Assembly: GCA_963575745.1 (NCBI GenBank)
Contig: CAUYUJ010015715.1
Location: 62,001-126,000 of the forward strand
Origin: Prorocentrum cordatum
Lineage: Eukaryota; Sar; Dinophyceae; Prorocentrales; Prorocentraceae
Length of the DNA: 64,000 bases
Direction of reading: 5' to 3'
The notes under the pieces are model-generated. The model made no database searches and had not been told where the DNA came from. It saw only the letters and a list, made by a program, of their open reading frames with translations. Below are positions 52,737 through 64,000 of this stretch, piece by piece; position 1 is the stretch's first letter; each line of letters starts with the position of its first letter. The translations under genes were made by a program, and so were the position numbers.

Positions 52737-54442
52737 TCAGATCTTCATGAGAACTTCGGCAGCCGTCGGCTGAAGAAATCCCGACGGGGTCGGTGGCTCA
52801 GGGTCGTCTGGTCTGGGTTCCGCGGCTAAGCCGGGGACCTCGGCTGGCGTGTCTGGGGAAACTGTGTCAACTTGAACCCCGAGTGCCACTGCTATAGCCC
52901 CCTCTGCTGGAGGGTATTTGTCTCCTCTTGGGCAACCTTGTCCATCCTCAAAGTCGGTCAACTCGGGGCCAAATGGGGCACCGGCTGCAGGGTATGTAGC
53001 AGGGTCGGTATCGGTTAGCTGTGCGTAGAGTGTTACACAGGATTCCAAGAACTCAATCATGTCGTACTCAGTGGCTCTGGCCATCTTCGGCTGTCTAGGT
53101 TGATATGGCTCACTCGGCTGTGCCGCTGGGTCACCCCCCGCTTTCTCGTCATCGCTCTCCGCCTGCTGTCCTGAGGCTGGCGCTTTCTTCACCTTTGGCG
53201 GTGGGGGATCAAGGACAGTTGTCAATTCCCCCTGCCATTCAACACACTGCGTAGACAAATGAAGTTCGCACCCTAAATAACGTCCCACGTTAGTTGGTGG
53301 GTCGACCTCGACCCTTGGGTCAGCCTTCGGAGGCGTCTTGCAAGAGTCGCCCCCCCTTTCGAGGTTCGCTCTTGGCCCCGAAAGTTTGAAATCGTCAACA
53401 TGAATGATAAGAAGCAAGTGCCGTTTGTGTGGCAGTAACAACTATGCCAATTACTACATGTAATGAAACCTTAAGAAATCACGTGTCCTTCACAGTGCTG
53501 TTCCCAATATCCACCAGAATCAGGATGTCCCTAAAATGAAAGAATAAAGAGGACATCCGGGGTTTCGCATGTCTTTCCAAGCGGGCGGCCACTCGTCTTT
53601 TGGCAAGGGAATCAATGTTGGACTTCCCCCTCATTTGGACTGAGCGTAAGCCTGTTTCGCATCGGCCTGTTGGATGTCGCGCCCCTCGAACAGGCCATAA
53701 GTGTCTGCCGCTTTGCCGGCCCGCATCGTTGCCGGGCTGCTGGGAAGTTCCTGAAATAAGGCGACGTCTCTATTCTGATCTCGAACGTCTGACCCATCGA
53801 ACACAACTCGGCCTTCACATTTGCGGTCTTTGTGCCCTACTGGGAGCTTTGGGTTTTCTACCAGAATTGCGAACAGGCGTCCGAAATTGGTTGTTTGCCC
53901 TTTTCGTTGTCGAACAACATCGTTGTCTTCCATCGCGCCTGACTCATCCCGAGTGCCAATGCTTCGTAGCCGATCCCATTCGGTTTGCAGCGCGCAGCTT
54001 CGGCCTTAGATGCGGGTCGAGCCACGGCTGCAACAATCCGTGGTTGGCTTAACTCAACAAGTAATTGGTGCGCTTGTTCAACGATCCGAATATCATCAAT
54101 AAACGGCTTGTATAAATATTCAGTGTCAAAGCTGTTTTCTCGACGTGAGGGGAAGGGTAATTCTGATGACTGCAATGGCATACGGGGCACGCTACGTCGC
54201 GAAGCGGTAGCCGCTGGACTCGAAGTCAGGCTGTCCCCGTGAAACATTAAGGATGTTGGGAGTGTTAGGTCCTCTCCGACTGTGTCGGGAGGAACCCCAT
54301 CTCGCAGGATTGCCCCACCATACCAAGTCGGTTTCCACCATACTTCTTCATCATCGGAGGTGCCCTGGTCGCTCCCAGGGCCTGTACCCGTGGAGAGTTC
54401 CTCTGCGGGTCCCGCAGGATGCAGGAGCGCGCGCCTTTCCAC
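52737..54442 (-). pseudogene. Reverse transcriptase of the copia-type element
   Basis: 53933-53631 has CEGRVVFDGSDVRDQNRDVA, LFQELPSSPATMRAGKAADT and GRDIQQADAKQAYAQSK (the first catalytic Asp region). 53441-52737 starts LLPHKRHLLLIIHVDDFKLS, the YVDD box as HVDD, followed by GRYLGCELHLS. The intervening palm sequence near 53450-53600 is in other frames. It copies element RNA into DNA in the intact family. Confidence 0.8.
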
Positions 54443-54883
54443 TTTGGTTTCATTTGGCCAATCGTATCTCCTCTCTTTCTTCTTCGGATTTCAGCGCCTG
54501 GATGGACGTTGCTGTCTGGCTGCTCGGTGCCTTCGTCGCCGTGTTGCGCGTCCTGGAAGTCGACTGCGTCGATTCCAATGTCGCGGAATAAAACAATGCA
54601 AGGTCCCGGTTCCTCAACCCCGAAGACTCCTCTTTTCTCGAATCGAAACTGCTCCACTGCTTTCCTCCGTTCAGCATGGCTCATGTTGAACCATCGGCCT
54701 GGGCGAATTCCCGGGCTGGTGGAACTACGTAATTTCCTAAGCCACTGAGCGCCATATCGGGGGTCTGGGTCAGTGACCCAGACTCTTGTAACAGGTGCAT
54801 AGTCAGGATCGCAATACAACGCGCCTCTGATGCTGCAGGTATTCCGTCTGCCTTTCAAGGGCAATTCTCCAATGAGTCCATCC

Positions 54884-56250
54884 TTACCTAGGCCTGCAAC
54901 AATGCGTTTTTCTTCGTAATACAATAGTGTCTAAGTTTTGTGTGGTTCGGGCGAGGAGTTGCCCTGGTCCAGGCACTCTCGACCGTGGCTGTGCCATCGA
55001 GAAATTAGACTGGCGATCCGATTTATATTCTATATGAGCGAGGCCGAGATTTTGTTTCGCATCATCATCTGGTCTCGAGTCTCGCCGAGCATCCCGACCG
55101 TCAGGTACCACAGGCACGTCATCCACCATGACTCCCCCTGGACCATCGTCATCGGAGTGACCATCTTCCTTTGGTGGTGGTGCGGCCTCGCCTCGTGCTG
55201 GAGGCGGTGGCGTCGGCGCGCCTGGATCCCTGTCACCAAACGACTGTGTCGCCTGTGACCCTGATCGGGTCCCCTGACCGGCTGGACCGGCGGAGGAACC
55301 GCCTGGGGGAATAACGGCGTTATTGACCTTCGTCTGTGCTATCTCATAAGCTTCGCGCATTAGGAACTTAGGCTCTTGGTATGATGCAGTACCGTCCAAA
55401 ACATTGCTGTGGAGTTGATCTGACTGTTCGATGATCGGGCGCTTGCCTGTTGGCGTCCGCCCAGCTTCCATGTTCAGATCGTCAAATTGTATGAACTGTG
55501 TCACGTAGCTTTCTGGTCCTACCATGCCCCCCGCTTTATGTACATATCCGAGGCTAATCCCCGTGACCATCGCCCCGCCTGTGCTGGCGATCCGAAATCG
55601 AGATTCAAGAGGAGGCATGAATCGAACGAGAGAGCCAGATGGAAGAAGAAGTGCCGCAAACTCGTGTCCGAATCTGCGCCTCCATGGCGATTCACCTTCA
55701 TCAGGGATCCTTGCGTTATAGCAAAGACAAAAGTATCGGACAGCATACATCCAAAAAGGTGGGGGAAGGCCAGCCTGCATTAGCAGTGCTCGAGTCCCCA
55801 TCTGAACAAGGCCGTTGGATCGTTCAGCGATAGTCATAAGCTTCCTGTTGCCAGGGATGGTAAGGTATTGTGCAATCTTTAGCTCGATGCACGCACGTGC
55901 AAGTTCTCCCGCACCGTCAGTAGAACAATACTATGACTTTTCTCTTGTGGCTCTGAGGAAAATCAACCCGAATACGTGAATCGCAGATTTGTTGTGCGCG
56001 CCCTGTGCTGCTATGAAATATGTTGCCCGGTCGCGAAAAGTCACGCGCGCGGTCTCGTCGTGGAGCCCCCGCGATAGGTCATCCATCGCAAACCAGTGAT
56101 CCATGGTGGTCAGGTGTCCGAACGTCGCGGGGTTCGCGTATGGTCTCGGTACCCTCAGCCCTGCATGTTGCGCTTCCCTTTATTGGCGCCGTCTAGCCTT
56201 TGCCCAGTTACACACCGAGCACAAAGGGTTCTTAGGAGCGTGAGTTAGCA
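54884..56250 (-). pseudogene. Integrase of the copia-type element
   Basis: Near 56210 the minus strand gives NPLCSVCNWAKARRR (the CxxC of the HHCC site) followed by a TAA near 56180. Then FGHLTTMDHWFAMDDLSR carries the first catalytic Asp near 56100, DGAGELARACIELKI the second near 55900, and AERSNGLVQMGTRALLMQAG the catalytic Glu near 55810. The C-terminal part continues RFGHEFAALLLPSGSLVRFM and FRIASTGGAMVTGISLGYVH to about 54884. Confidence 0.8.
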
Positions 56251-56819
56251 AGTGTGAGAGGGAGGCCGCGCTTTTTTTGAGTCGCTCAGTCGCCGAGACT
56301 GGCACCTCAACCTTAGCACCATCTGGTCGATTTCGGGATGTACGTCGATATCAACGAGGTCACCTTCTCCCGAACCCTGATCTGCATCCGCGTTCTGACC
56401 AGGTGCGGGGGCCATCGTGATGGAATCCAGTCCACGATCCGTGTCGCAGGGCAGAACACCAAAGACCCCATACCAATAAGGGTTCTCAAACTTAGCTGCG
56501 CAACCCCCGGCTATGCCGTGGTGTGATTTCGTGCAACCGACGACTGCGTCGTGATTGGGAGCAGATGGGGGATTTACACGACTCATGACGCCTGTGGGTG
56601 TCTTGTCCCAGCCGCATTCACGAACTGTCTGAGGCGAATAATTTTTTAAAAAGTGACTGTATCCATGGAGTCAGCGGGGCGGAGGACCTCCCGCAGATTC
56701 CACGTCGTCCAGAAATGTCTCGGCGCCTGACGTCACGCAACACCGCCGCTCGGGAATCGCAGGCTTTCCAGCGGCAGCCGCACGCACCCACTGACTCAGC
56801 GCCTCTCTGCCAGATAGGG

Positions 56820-57590
56820 TCAAGTATGGTTTTTGCCATCGACGATCAGGTCCACTCTGTGACCATTGGGCAGAGGTAAGTGGGGTCGTTGGCCTGCTGG
56901 CCAAACGAAACTAAAGCCGTGATCCATGCACCGCTCTCCTACTGAGATCACTCCCGGTGTCTCCGGCATGACCAGCGCTTCAAAATTCCCATCCCTGAAG
57001 TTGGGGCATGCGACGCAAACTGAACCGAGGGCCCGAGAGGAACCTCCAGCAGTATTCAGGGTAATCAAATCTTCTAACCTCTTGACCATACCCATTGCGC
57101 CTGCAGCTCTAATAAAACTCTCCGCAATGAGGCTGTGTCCACAGCCCGTGTCGACTATGAATCTAAGCGTGCCGAGGCGCACGGATGACTTCTCCCTACA
57201 CCCCGCAGCAGCTGAGCCACCTCGGGCATCTCCTTCATTTCCCTCAGATGCGAGCCAAATGTGCAAAACAACGTCGGCTAAACCAGATGCTCTGAGCTGT
57301 GCGCCCCTCAACGGTGCTTCCCATTCAGTCTGCACTCGTCGATGTTCTTCCCTCGGGAATTTCCATCTGTTGTCCACGCTCGAAGGCAGCTCTATTGGGC
57401 TGTGGCGACGCGCCTTCCTTCGAGTAATAATCGGTTCGCGCGTGGAAAGGTGAAACTCGACGTTAAGTCCGCGTCTACCTGTCTTCGCAGGTATGACGCA
57501 ACTTTTTCCCTGAGGCTCGTCATACAAGGACGCGATGCTCTCCCTTGGAAGAGGATGTAATTGAACGAGGATAGCGACGAGTTTCGGCAA
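56820..57590 (-). pseudogene. Aspartic protease of the copia-type element
   Basis: RFIVDTGCGHSLIAESFI has the D-T-G catalytic triad of a retropepsin. It is followed by LNTAGGSSRALGSVCVACPN, EALVMPETPGVISVGERCMD and GFSFVWPAGQRPHL. The frame from 57590 is open for 256 codons. In the family it cleaves the gag-pol polyprotein. Confidence 0.75.
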
Positions 57591-57728
57591 CTTCTCCTTG
57601 CGTTCCTGCTGCGTTTCGGAAGCGGGAACAGCTTCCTCTGAAAATTTGTTAAGATTAAATGAACATGCGTTGTTGGCATCAACCGTAGTTGGTCGCCCTT
57701 CTGAATTGTTCTGTAGACCGCGAGATCC

Positions 57729-58673
57729 CTAGCCAGCGGAGCAGGGCAGGCAAAGAGGACTCGGCTGACTGTGCCATGGGGCATATGTTTGCCCTTCCCT
57801 TGCCGGCTTGGCCGGTGGGAACATCGTGACCACACTGCCATGAGGCGGGTAAGCATCAGCAAGACAAGAGAGAAATATGTGACGATCATCTTGGCACTGG
57901 CCAATCGTGCGCCAGTGCCTGGCCATCGTCACAGATGATTTGGCGTGTCCTTCGCGAACCATCAGTCTTTGCCTCGTGAGCAAGCTCCTCTCGGTGGGCA
58001 CCCTACATGGTTTATCTGTCCATTTTCCTCTGCCCTTGCTCATGTTCTTTCCACGACCTGCCCGACTTCTCGTGGTCCCGCCTGGGGTAGCATCGCCAGC
58101 ATTCGCAGCAGCAGCATCGGCTTTCCTTGAGGTTCCCTGGTAGCCAAAGGACTTGCCAGCCTTGAGCTGTGCTTCTTCGTAGTTGCCACGTTTGACTTTC
58201 TCAGCCTCGGATAAGCTTCCGTGCTGCATTCTGAGGGCCCTTGCAGTTGCGAGGGTCACGCGACCATGCGTGGCACGCCATCTTACTCCGGCGTTCTCGC
58301 GAGGCCTCTGACTGACTCCTCGTCCGAGACTGTGCCACATTCGAGTTGCCGAATTTGTTCGATGGAGTCGAGGAGCGAGGCTGGTCCTTTCCTTTCGGGC
58401 CTTTACTTCCAAACCTCTCGTTCCCGCCTCTGCGATCATTATTTCCGCCGGCGGCTCACCGCCCGCTCCTGGTTGTGCCGGTGCGGCCGGTGTCTTCGGC
58501 TTCCTGTGATAATGGGGGCAGCCTTGCCGTGTTTCGGGGCAATTCTTCCCTTGCTCCACAAATTTGCAAGTCGTCTCGCCTTTAGTTCTTCCGCTCGCCG
58601 TCTTGTCCGCAGGCACTCCTAACCGATCGGCGGTTGGCCGCCATGGCAGAAGCTCTTCGTCCGCCCCCGCCAC
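57729..58673 (-). pseudogene. Zinc-finger (nucleocapsid-like) region of the copia-type element
   Basis: CKFVEQGKNCPETRQGCPHYH-type spacing (C-x8-C-x6-C-x3-H) near residue 40 is a CCCH zinc finger, where many copia elements have a CCHC knuckle. A basic Ser/Arg/Gly-rich region follows (KSFGYQGTSRKADAAA). It lies between gag and protease, as expected for RNA binding in the particle. Confidence 0.6.
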
Positions 58674-58749
58674 CCTCGTTCGTCCCAGCTGTCAGGCGGG
58701 CCCGTCTATTTCTGGACTTGAGGGTCGATTCATGCTCGGAGATCGCCCA

Positions 58750-59611
58750 CTATTCTCTGCCCCGCATCATGAGAGCTTCTACCCGAAGCAAACGCCGTTG
58801 ATAAGTGCGCATTCCCGTGCCTGGAGGGTCTGTCGACAATTCATATTCCTGCATGGCATACTCAAGCCTCGGAACCTGTATGATCTGTTCGTAGAAACGC
58901 GCATGTATTGAAGCCTTCCTTTCATCCAGCGGTTCCCTGGCATCGTGCAACTCTTGGTGCCGCTCCATCCATTCACTATAGAGATAATACAAATCCTGAT
59001 TGGGCTTATGTCGACCAATGGTCAGTTTGAAGAGGTCACGGCATATCCAGCGTTGTCCGCTCTCCGACCTGACAGAACACCAAACGCATATCGCCCGTAT
59101 CATTTCTAGGCCCGCGAGGAGACGCCCCTCTATCTCACGCGACTGCTCCAGTCGATTCATTCGTGAAAAGAAATGAGAATGCTGTGCTGACAGAAGTTGG
59201 CTACGCTTCATCTGGGCAAATTTCTGAAGCATATCCGTGGCGATCATCGTATCAAGACGCATCAATGCCCCTGGGTCTCTAAGGTTTTCCGAGTCTCTAA
59301 AGTTTTCCTTCGGCACATCGGGTTCCATGGCTTCAGTGGCCCATGTCTGTGCCGCATGAACATGATGCCATGATCCAGCGACCGCTCATGCAATGTTGCT
59401 TCCATTCTCGGAGTGTCTGGGCGCTCGGTATGTCCAGCAAGTTCAGTTCTCTGTTGTTTCCAAAGCTCCTCCAATTCACATCCATGTGATTGGCATTAAA
59501 CGGCCGCCAGGTTGGGTCATTGTGGCCATTCGCCCCCCCGCAGCCGTCTTCGTCTGATCGCCGTCGCCACCAGGTCCCCCTGGAGGGCCTTTGGGTGGCT
59601 TGGGCTTGCAC
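58750..59611 (-). pseudogene. Gag (capsid-like) region of the copia-type element
   Basis: 59611-59333 reads NANHMDVNWRSFGNNRELNL and LDIPSAQTLREWKQHC. Then, in another frame, 59328-58750 reads LRDPGALMRLDTMIATDMLQ, KFAQMKRSQLLSAQHSHFFS, RDLFKLTIGRHKPNQDLYYL, PRLEYAMQEYELSTDPPGTG. Helix-rich, at the position of gag. The frameshift lies near 59330. Confidence 0.55.
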
Positions 59612-62024
59612 GCTTCGTCACACTGTATCGCGACAATCATGCCGGTGCTGGGGGCTGTACTCTGATCGTCTCTCTGATCGTCGTCGCGCCCTCCCGGGTC
59701 TCCACCTCCTTCACCAGTCACGGCTGAGCCGTTGGTGAAAGGGAGATGTCCAGGAAAGTCGAGGTTGTCAGGGGGCTCTGATATCTTGGCACTGAAAGGG
59801 ACATTCCCAAGATTCGTTCCTCGGGCACACTCCCGCATCGAACCTTCGCTCGCTCCAAGAGGCTTCTCGGCGGCCGGCCCAGGAATGAAATGTGATTTTG
59901 CGAAAGCAAGCGTTGGTGCAGACGGGGCGGTCAGCATTGACATCTTACCAAAATCCGACTTGCTAATTTGAATTTTGGTTATCCCTTTTCCCTTTTCTCG
60001 AGATTGTCCCCTATTCTCGCGCTCATCCTGTCGTCCAAACTCGTTCTTCCAAGCGCGCTCATCACGCCGCTTGGTACCCGTATCCAGATGACCCCATACA
60101 TGCGCGCTTCAAACAACACTTGCACTCCTCGATTTGGTACAAAGGTGACAGATCTGACTCGGATTGCCTGTTCGCGTTTGAGCTTGCGTGGCGCCAGGCC
60201 TCCGAATGGGGCGAGCAGCGATTGGATGAGGAGGCGGCTCAATATGCGCCGGCTGTGCCGGTGTTGGCCTGATCTTTTCCTCGGGGTCCACTTCTGCCGG
60301 CGAAGCCGTAGTCGCGGGCCCCGCTCTTGTCAAAGATAATGTCACGGGTTGCACGGCTAACCAAACCTCATCCCGCGATTCTATGTCCATCCGATGTTGC
60401 TCCAGGTCAGACCTTACGCTCCTGTTTTCCTCGCTCGCGGCCCGAGTGGCAAGAACATTGTTTCTTATATGTTCATCTGCGTGCCCTTTCAGACGATCCC
60501 AAGCAGCGGCCATTATCTTCCGGTCCTCATCACTGATTACCTGGGCCATTTGTTCATGTTCACGAAGGGCTCGCAGGGCTTCCGATGTTACTCTTTCGGC
60601 CTGGAGTCTAGCAGCTTCGAGTTGATTGGGGAGCTCCTGATTTTCTCGCGCTGATGTTATCGGGCCCCTTTCTCTCCTTCCCTCCTGGCTGCATCAGCCA
60701 TTTCTCTGTGTTCAGCTTTCTCCCTCTCAGCCTTCTGCTGAGATTATGACACCAGTTGTTCGGCTATACTCTGGATTCTCAATCTTGGGCACGCGGGCTC
60801 GGCCTTCCAGCAACTTTCCCGCATCGAGAAGCTGCTGGCGGTTCTATTCGATGACGCTCGCGGTGATTCAAGGGCGTCGAACCCCCTAGAACTGACTCGC
60901 CCGGCCCTGGGGGCCTTACTGGAACGCCCCCGTGCACTGCTGGAGGTAGGCGTGTGTCGTTCTCTTGTCCTCACACCCCTATGGGCGAAATCGACGTCTC
61001 GATTCTGTGCTAAATCGTCTCTTTCGTCTTGCATTACTAGCTCATCAAGTTCTGGTACTCTGTCCCTGTTAGTCCTCGGCAATGAGAAGTCTGGTCGGTG
61101 GAAACCTTGCTACAAAGCTGAAGACTTTAAGTCATCGTTCTCACCCTTCGGCTTCTTTGTCGTTGGATGGGGAGTCATGCCTGTAGATACTCGCGCATTC
61201 CTCATTGCGCGCATGACATCGGGGGAGCTCGACGTCGGCTGTGCCGACGGGCACCCACCTCGGTCTGGGCTCCCTCCGTCTTCGAGATCTTCATCCGAAT
61301 CAAGAATTGCCTTCTGAACTGCCTCGACCGTTACATGGTCAACTGTCGCGATCGCTAACGCAGCTGCGCCTGGGGCGAGCCCGACGCATCCATCGGGGAG
61401 AAGATCGAGATCGCATGATGGACCAGGCGAGGTGTGGAATCGAGCATATTCTTCATTCTTTTCAATCGAATGAGAACTGCCCCCTTGCGACTGCAAGTCG
61501 CTCGCATCCTCGCTCCGCCCATGCAACGCGAACTGCGTTGCGCGTTCTGCGCCAAGACTGTCGTCGCCCGACATTCCTATGGGGACGTGATCCAACAGTT
61601 TCTCCATCTCAAGATCTAGGTCGATCGATGGCTGAAAGCCCGGATGCACCGGCGTCAACTCAGATGGCCCCTCGGCGGAAGTTTTGGCTGTGCCATACCT
61701 TCCGCCAGAAGTTTGTGCTCTGGGCCTTGTCGCCGAGTCAACCGAGGAGTCCCGTTCTGTCAAGTCAAACGCAATCTCTGATGCTTGCTTTCTGGGAAGA
61801 TTGAAAGAATTTGGTCGCCCCATGGAGGCATCTACACTTTCGTCGCGCCTGGAAGGGCATTGATCTTTTGTTCGTCCGAGCGCTCCTTCTTGTGATCCTA
61901 TGCTCTGCGAAGCTAACGGCTGCGCCGTCGTTTCGTTTAATAACCAATCTTTTGCCTGGATAAGCATAATCCCTGCAAGATGTTCCGATGCTCTATCATG
62001 GTCAGTGGGCTCCGCCGATGTCAT
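59476..62024 (-). pseudogene. N-terminal region of the copia-type polyprotein, family unclear
   Basis: Fragments in several frames: 62024-61110 (LAGIMLIQAKDWLLNETTAQ, LELTPVHPGFQPSIDLDLEM), 60549-60109 (ISDEDRKIMAAAWDRLKGHA, DLEQHRMDIESRDEVWLAV) and 59943-59476 (acidic/Gly-rich). Charged and low in motifs. The first codons of the 62024 frame fall within the 306-bp repeat, so the true start is uncertain. Confidence 0.4.
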
Positions 62025-62253
62025 GGGGAAGAAAGGATAATGCCGTCAAGCATGCAATGAGGCAACGCTGAAAAGAGGAGGCAGGCCCGCCGGCCGACGC
62101 ACGGTCGCGCGCGTCAGGCTCGCTCCATTTTCCGTTCCCCCAGAGCCACAGTTGTAGCTGCGGGGGGGGGGCAGTCTGTACATCGGACAGTGCACGCAAG
62201 GCAAGGGAGCAGGAAGGGCAAGGGGATGGCGGTGCGGAAGGGGTGCATTGACT
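61948..62253. repeat. About 306-bp repeat, copy 2 (partner 22233-22541)
   Basis: Same orientation as copy 1. Similarity begins at TTTTGCCTGGATAAGCATAA and ends at GTGCATTGACT. On the minus strand it immediately precedes the copia-type coding region, as a 5' LTR would, and could be trimmed to TGCACCCC...CCAGGCA. The flanking bases of the two copies do not give a shared target duplication. Confidence 0.7.
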
Positions 62254-63640
62254 TGAACAGCAGAACGACTTGAGCCTATCCGCCAGAAAACCACCGTCTG
62301 GACTCCAGCATCGCGGAGGCCTGGGCTGCGCCCGAGGCGTCCCGGACGGGCTCGAAGCTGGCAGCCATGGGATTCGGAGGAAGAGAAGGGGGCAAAAGTA
62401 AAAGGGAAAAGGGCGAGAAAGTGGCTCGTGCGTGCGCAATTCGCACGGACGTCCCTCACGAGCGCCTCGAGTGCGCAGGGTCACCGCGGTGCTCGCGGGG
62501 TGGAGTCGACGCCGGCCCAGCCGGCGCGCGCCCCGATCCCCACGGCGCCCCGCGTTGCCAACAAACGCAATGCAAAGCTGCTGGAACGAATGGCGGGGAA
62601 GAGGAAGCGGAAGCGGAGGACAAGGAGCAGAGGAGGAGGGGGGCAACTGCAGGCTGCCGCAACGCCTCTTTCCAGGAAGGCCTGTGAAAGCTTCGAAATG
62701 TCATGCCGGCCAGGCGCGACACATCGGCACCGCGATCCCGTGGAAAAGCTAAGCGAGGAAAACAAGAAGGAAGGCGGAAACGAAGAGAGGGGGAGGGAGA
62801 CGACAGTACGCTTCGCGCGCGCCCAACGTCCGCGTGAAGGCCAGGGGCGGACTCACGGCCCAGCCCGCCGGCACTGCCAGAGTGACATCACGCTGCCGGG
62901 AAAAGGGGGGGAAAGGGAAGGGGAAGGACGAAAGGAAGAGAGGAGGGGGGGGGGGGCGACTGCGCGCTCGCACCGAGCGGCACCGCGAGGGCCCTGATCG
63001 GACTCGCCGTCCACAGGCATCCGCGGCCTGCGGGAGCATTGTCCTGCGATGACGAACGCGCGAGCGGGAGCGCAAATCCTGCCCCCCCCCCCCCACGCAC
63101 GCGCGCAGGCCACAATATAATGTCAGACGCCACAGGGGCGAGCGGTGGACGGCCAGACCGGCCGCGGAAGTATTTCGTGACGCCCGAAAGTGGACGCACA
63201 AATCATTCCCCTCCCCGCGCCGTCGACACTACCTGTCACGGACGCGGGGCGCGCGAGGGACACGCGGGCGCTTTTGCAAAATCTGCATTCCGGAATTAAG
63301 TAAAGGAACGACGCATCCATGCATCTGCGCGCGCGCCTCGCCCGCCCCGATGCCCGCGGGGTGGGCGACCGGGAAGAGCAGCGGCAGCAGGGGGCAAAGG
63401 AAGGAACAACGCCCAGGACCGGGACGAGCCCGGAACTGGGGGAGAGGGGGGAGCGGGGAACGACGCGGGACGGCGGAAGGAGGGGCGACGGCGCCGCCCA
63501 GCGGAGGGGCGGGCGACTGGGCGACTGCGCGCTCTAATCGAACGCTCTGGGCACGCGCGCCGGCGGCCCGGCCAGCTGGGGGGGGCAGGGGGGGAAGAGG
63601 GGAAAGGAAGAGAGAGGGCATCACGCGCCGCGGCCGTAGA
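62254..63640. other. GC-rich stretch without assignable gene
   Basis: Purine-rich tracts (GGAAGAGGAAGCGGAAGCGG) and G/C runs (62947-62957, 63080-63093). Frames on both strands are Arg/Pro-rich with no motif. Confidence 0.4.
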
Positions 63641-63649
63641 TCTGGCACA

Positions 63650-63961
63650 GGGGGGAGAGAGCGCTCGCGTTCTCCTGGCGCCCCGCGCCCGCTGGATGGG
63701 GCCGTCGAGCACCGTCGTCGAGCGATTGTGCTCTTTGGCCGCCTCCCGCAAGGATTGGCATAAGCAGTCAAAGGAGGCCTCGGGTGCCACCTCGCTGCGC
63801 TGGCTGCTGTCGACGGCGCTGCGCGCCGCGAAGATCAGCAGCCCTGCACTGCGCAGCGTCTCGCAATCGTCGATGCGAAGGTCGGCGGGCATCAAAGTGC
63901 GGATGTTGCCGAAGATCGGCGCGTCCATGTTGAGGCGCCGTTGCAGCGGCTGGGCCGCCAA
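63650..63961 (-). CDS. Possible minus-strand exon at the window edge
   Basis: ATG at 63961 opens a frame whose first 100 residues look like protein: MAAQPLQRRLNMDAPIFGNI, RTLMPADLRIDDCETLRSAG, LLIFAARSAVDSSQRSEVAP, EASFDCLCQSLREAAKEHNR. Beyond about 63650 it turns into GC-driven Pro/Arg sequence, so the exon probably ends there. Family unknown; upstream continues outside the window. Confidence 0.35.
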
Positions 63962-64000
63962 TGGACATCGGCAAAAATTATCAATCGAATCCTCGGCCCC

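Larger units (their letters stand above)
50700..62024 (-). mobile_element. Degenerate Ty1/copia-type LTR retrotransposon with methyltransferase-like 3' module
   Basis: On the minus strand the order is gag-like region, CCCH zinc finger, aspartic protease, integrase, reverse transcriptase, RNase H. Integrase before reverse transcriptase defines Ty1/copia. Reading frame changes and in-frame stops separate the domains, so this copy is broken. Downstream of RNase H comes a methyltransferase-like module. A repeat of about 306 bp lies at the 5' end (61948-62253). A matching copy directly downstream was not found; the only other copy in the window is at 22233. Confidence 0.75.

Overview
The window is nuclear DNA of a eukaryote, most likely a dinoflagellate. 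The bulk is GC-rich, coding stretches are short and broken by introns, satellites and microsatellites fill much of the space, and most recognisable genes belong to mobile elements. Three things point to dinoflagellates specifically: introns with inverted repeats and a probable GA donor, a near-complete copy of the dinoflagellate spliced-leader sequence, and protein families I recognise from memory as recurrent unannotated dinoflagellate products. A high-GC genus such as Prorocentrum is a guess. There is a 100-base assembly gap at 9329-9428.

Layout. 1-4600 is satellite-like: a 90-bp tandem array and an array of units with inverted GTGACAAAA ends. 4621-5594 is a 5'-truncated LINE reverse-transcriptase pseudogene. 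5600-24000 is mostly low complexity and tandem repeats, with two candidate unassigned genes (7219-9328 plus strand, 19876-20874 minus strand). From 23.4 to 48.3 kb there are five composite repeats (a sixth lies at 9.4-10.1 kb). Each carries a triplet microsatellite, an array of a 113+9n bp satellite rich in GGATCC, and short inverted ends (GGGAGTTTCTGT). They break up a minus-strand coding region (about 25-34 kb and 48.3-50.5 kb) that I cannot assign.

The main find is at 38814-48170: a 9.36-kb DNA transposon with inverted terminal repeats, inserted cleanly into one of the satellite arrays. It carries four genes on one strand: (A) a two-exon protein with a C-terminal YYKRGHAIGLKR...SFGG module, (B) a zinc-binding/coiled-coil protein, (C) a charged protein with a VKIENP motif, and (D) a transposase-like protein interrupted by one TAG. 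Its introns contain GC-rich hairpins, and the intron in gene A has the inverted repeats and target-site-like direct repeat expected of an introner.

50.7-62.0 kb, minus strand, is a degenerate Ty1/copia-type retrotransposon in the order gag, CCCH zinc finger, protease, integrase, reverse transcriptase, RNase H. It is followed by a methyltransferase-like module. A repeat of about 306 bp at 61948-62253 recurs at 22233-22541. The last 1.7 kb is GC-rich, with one possible partial minus-strand exon at the edge.
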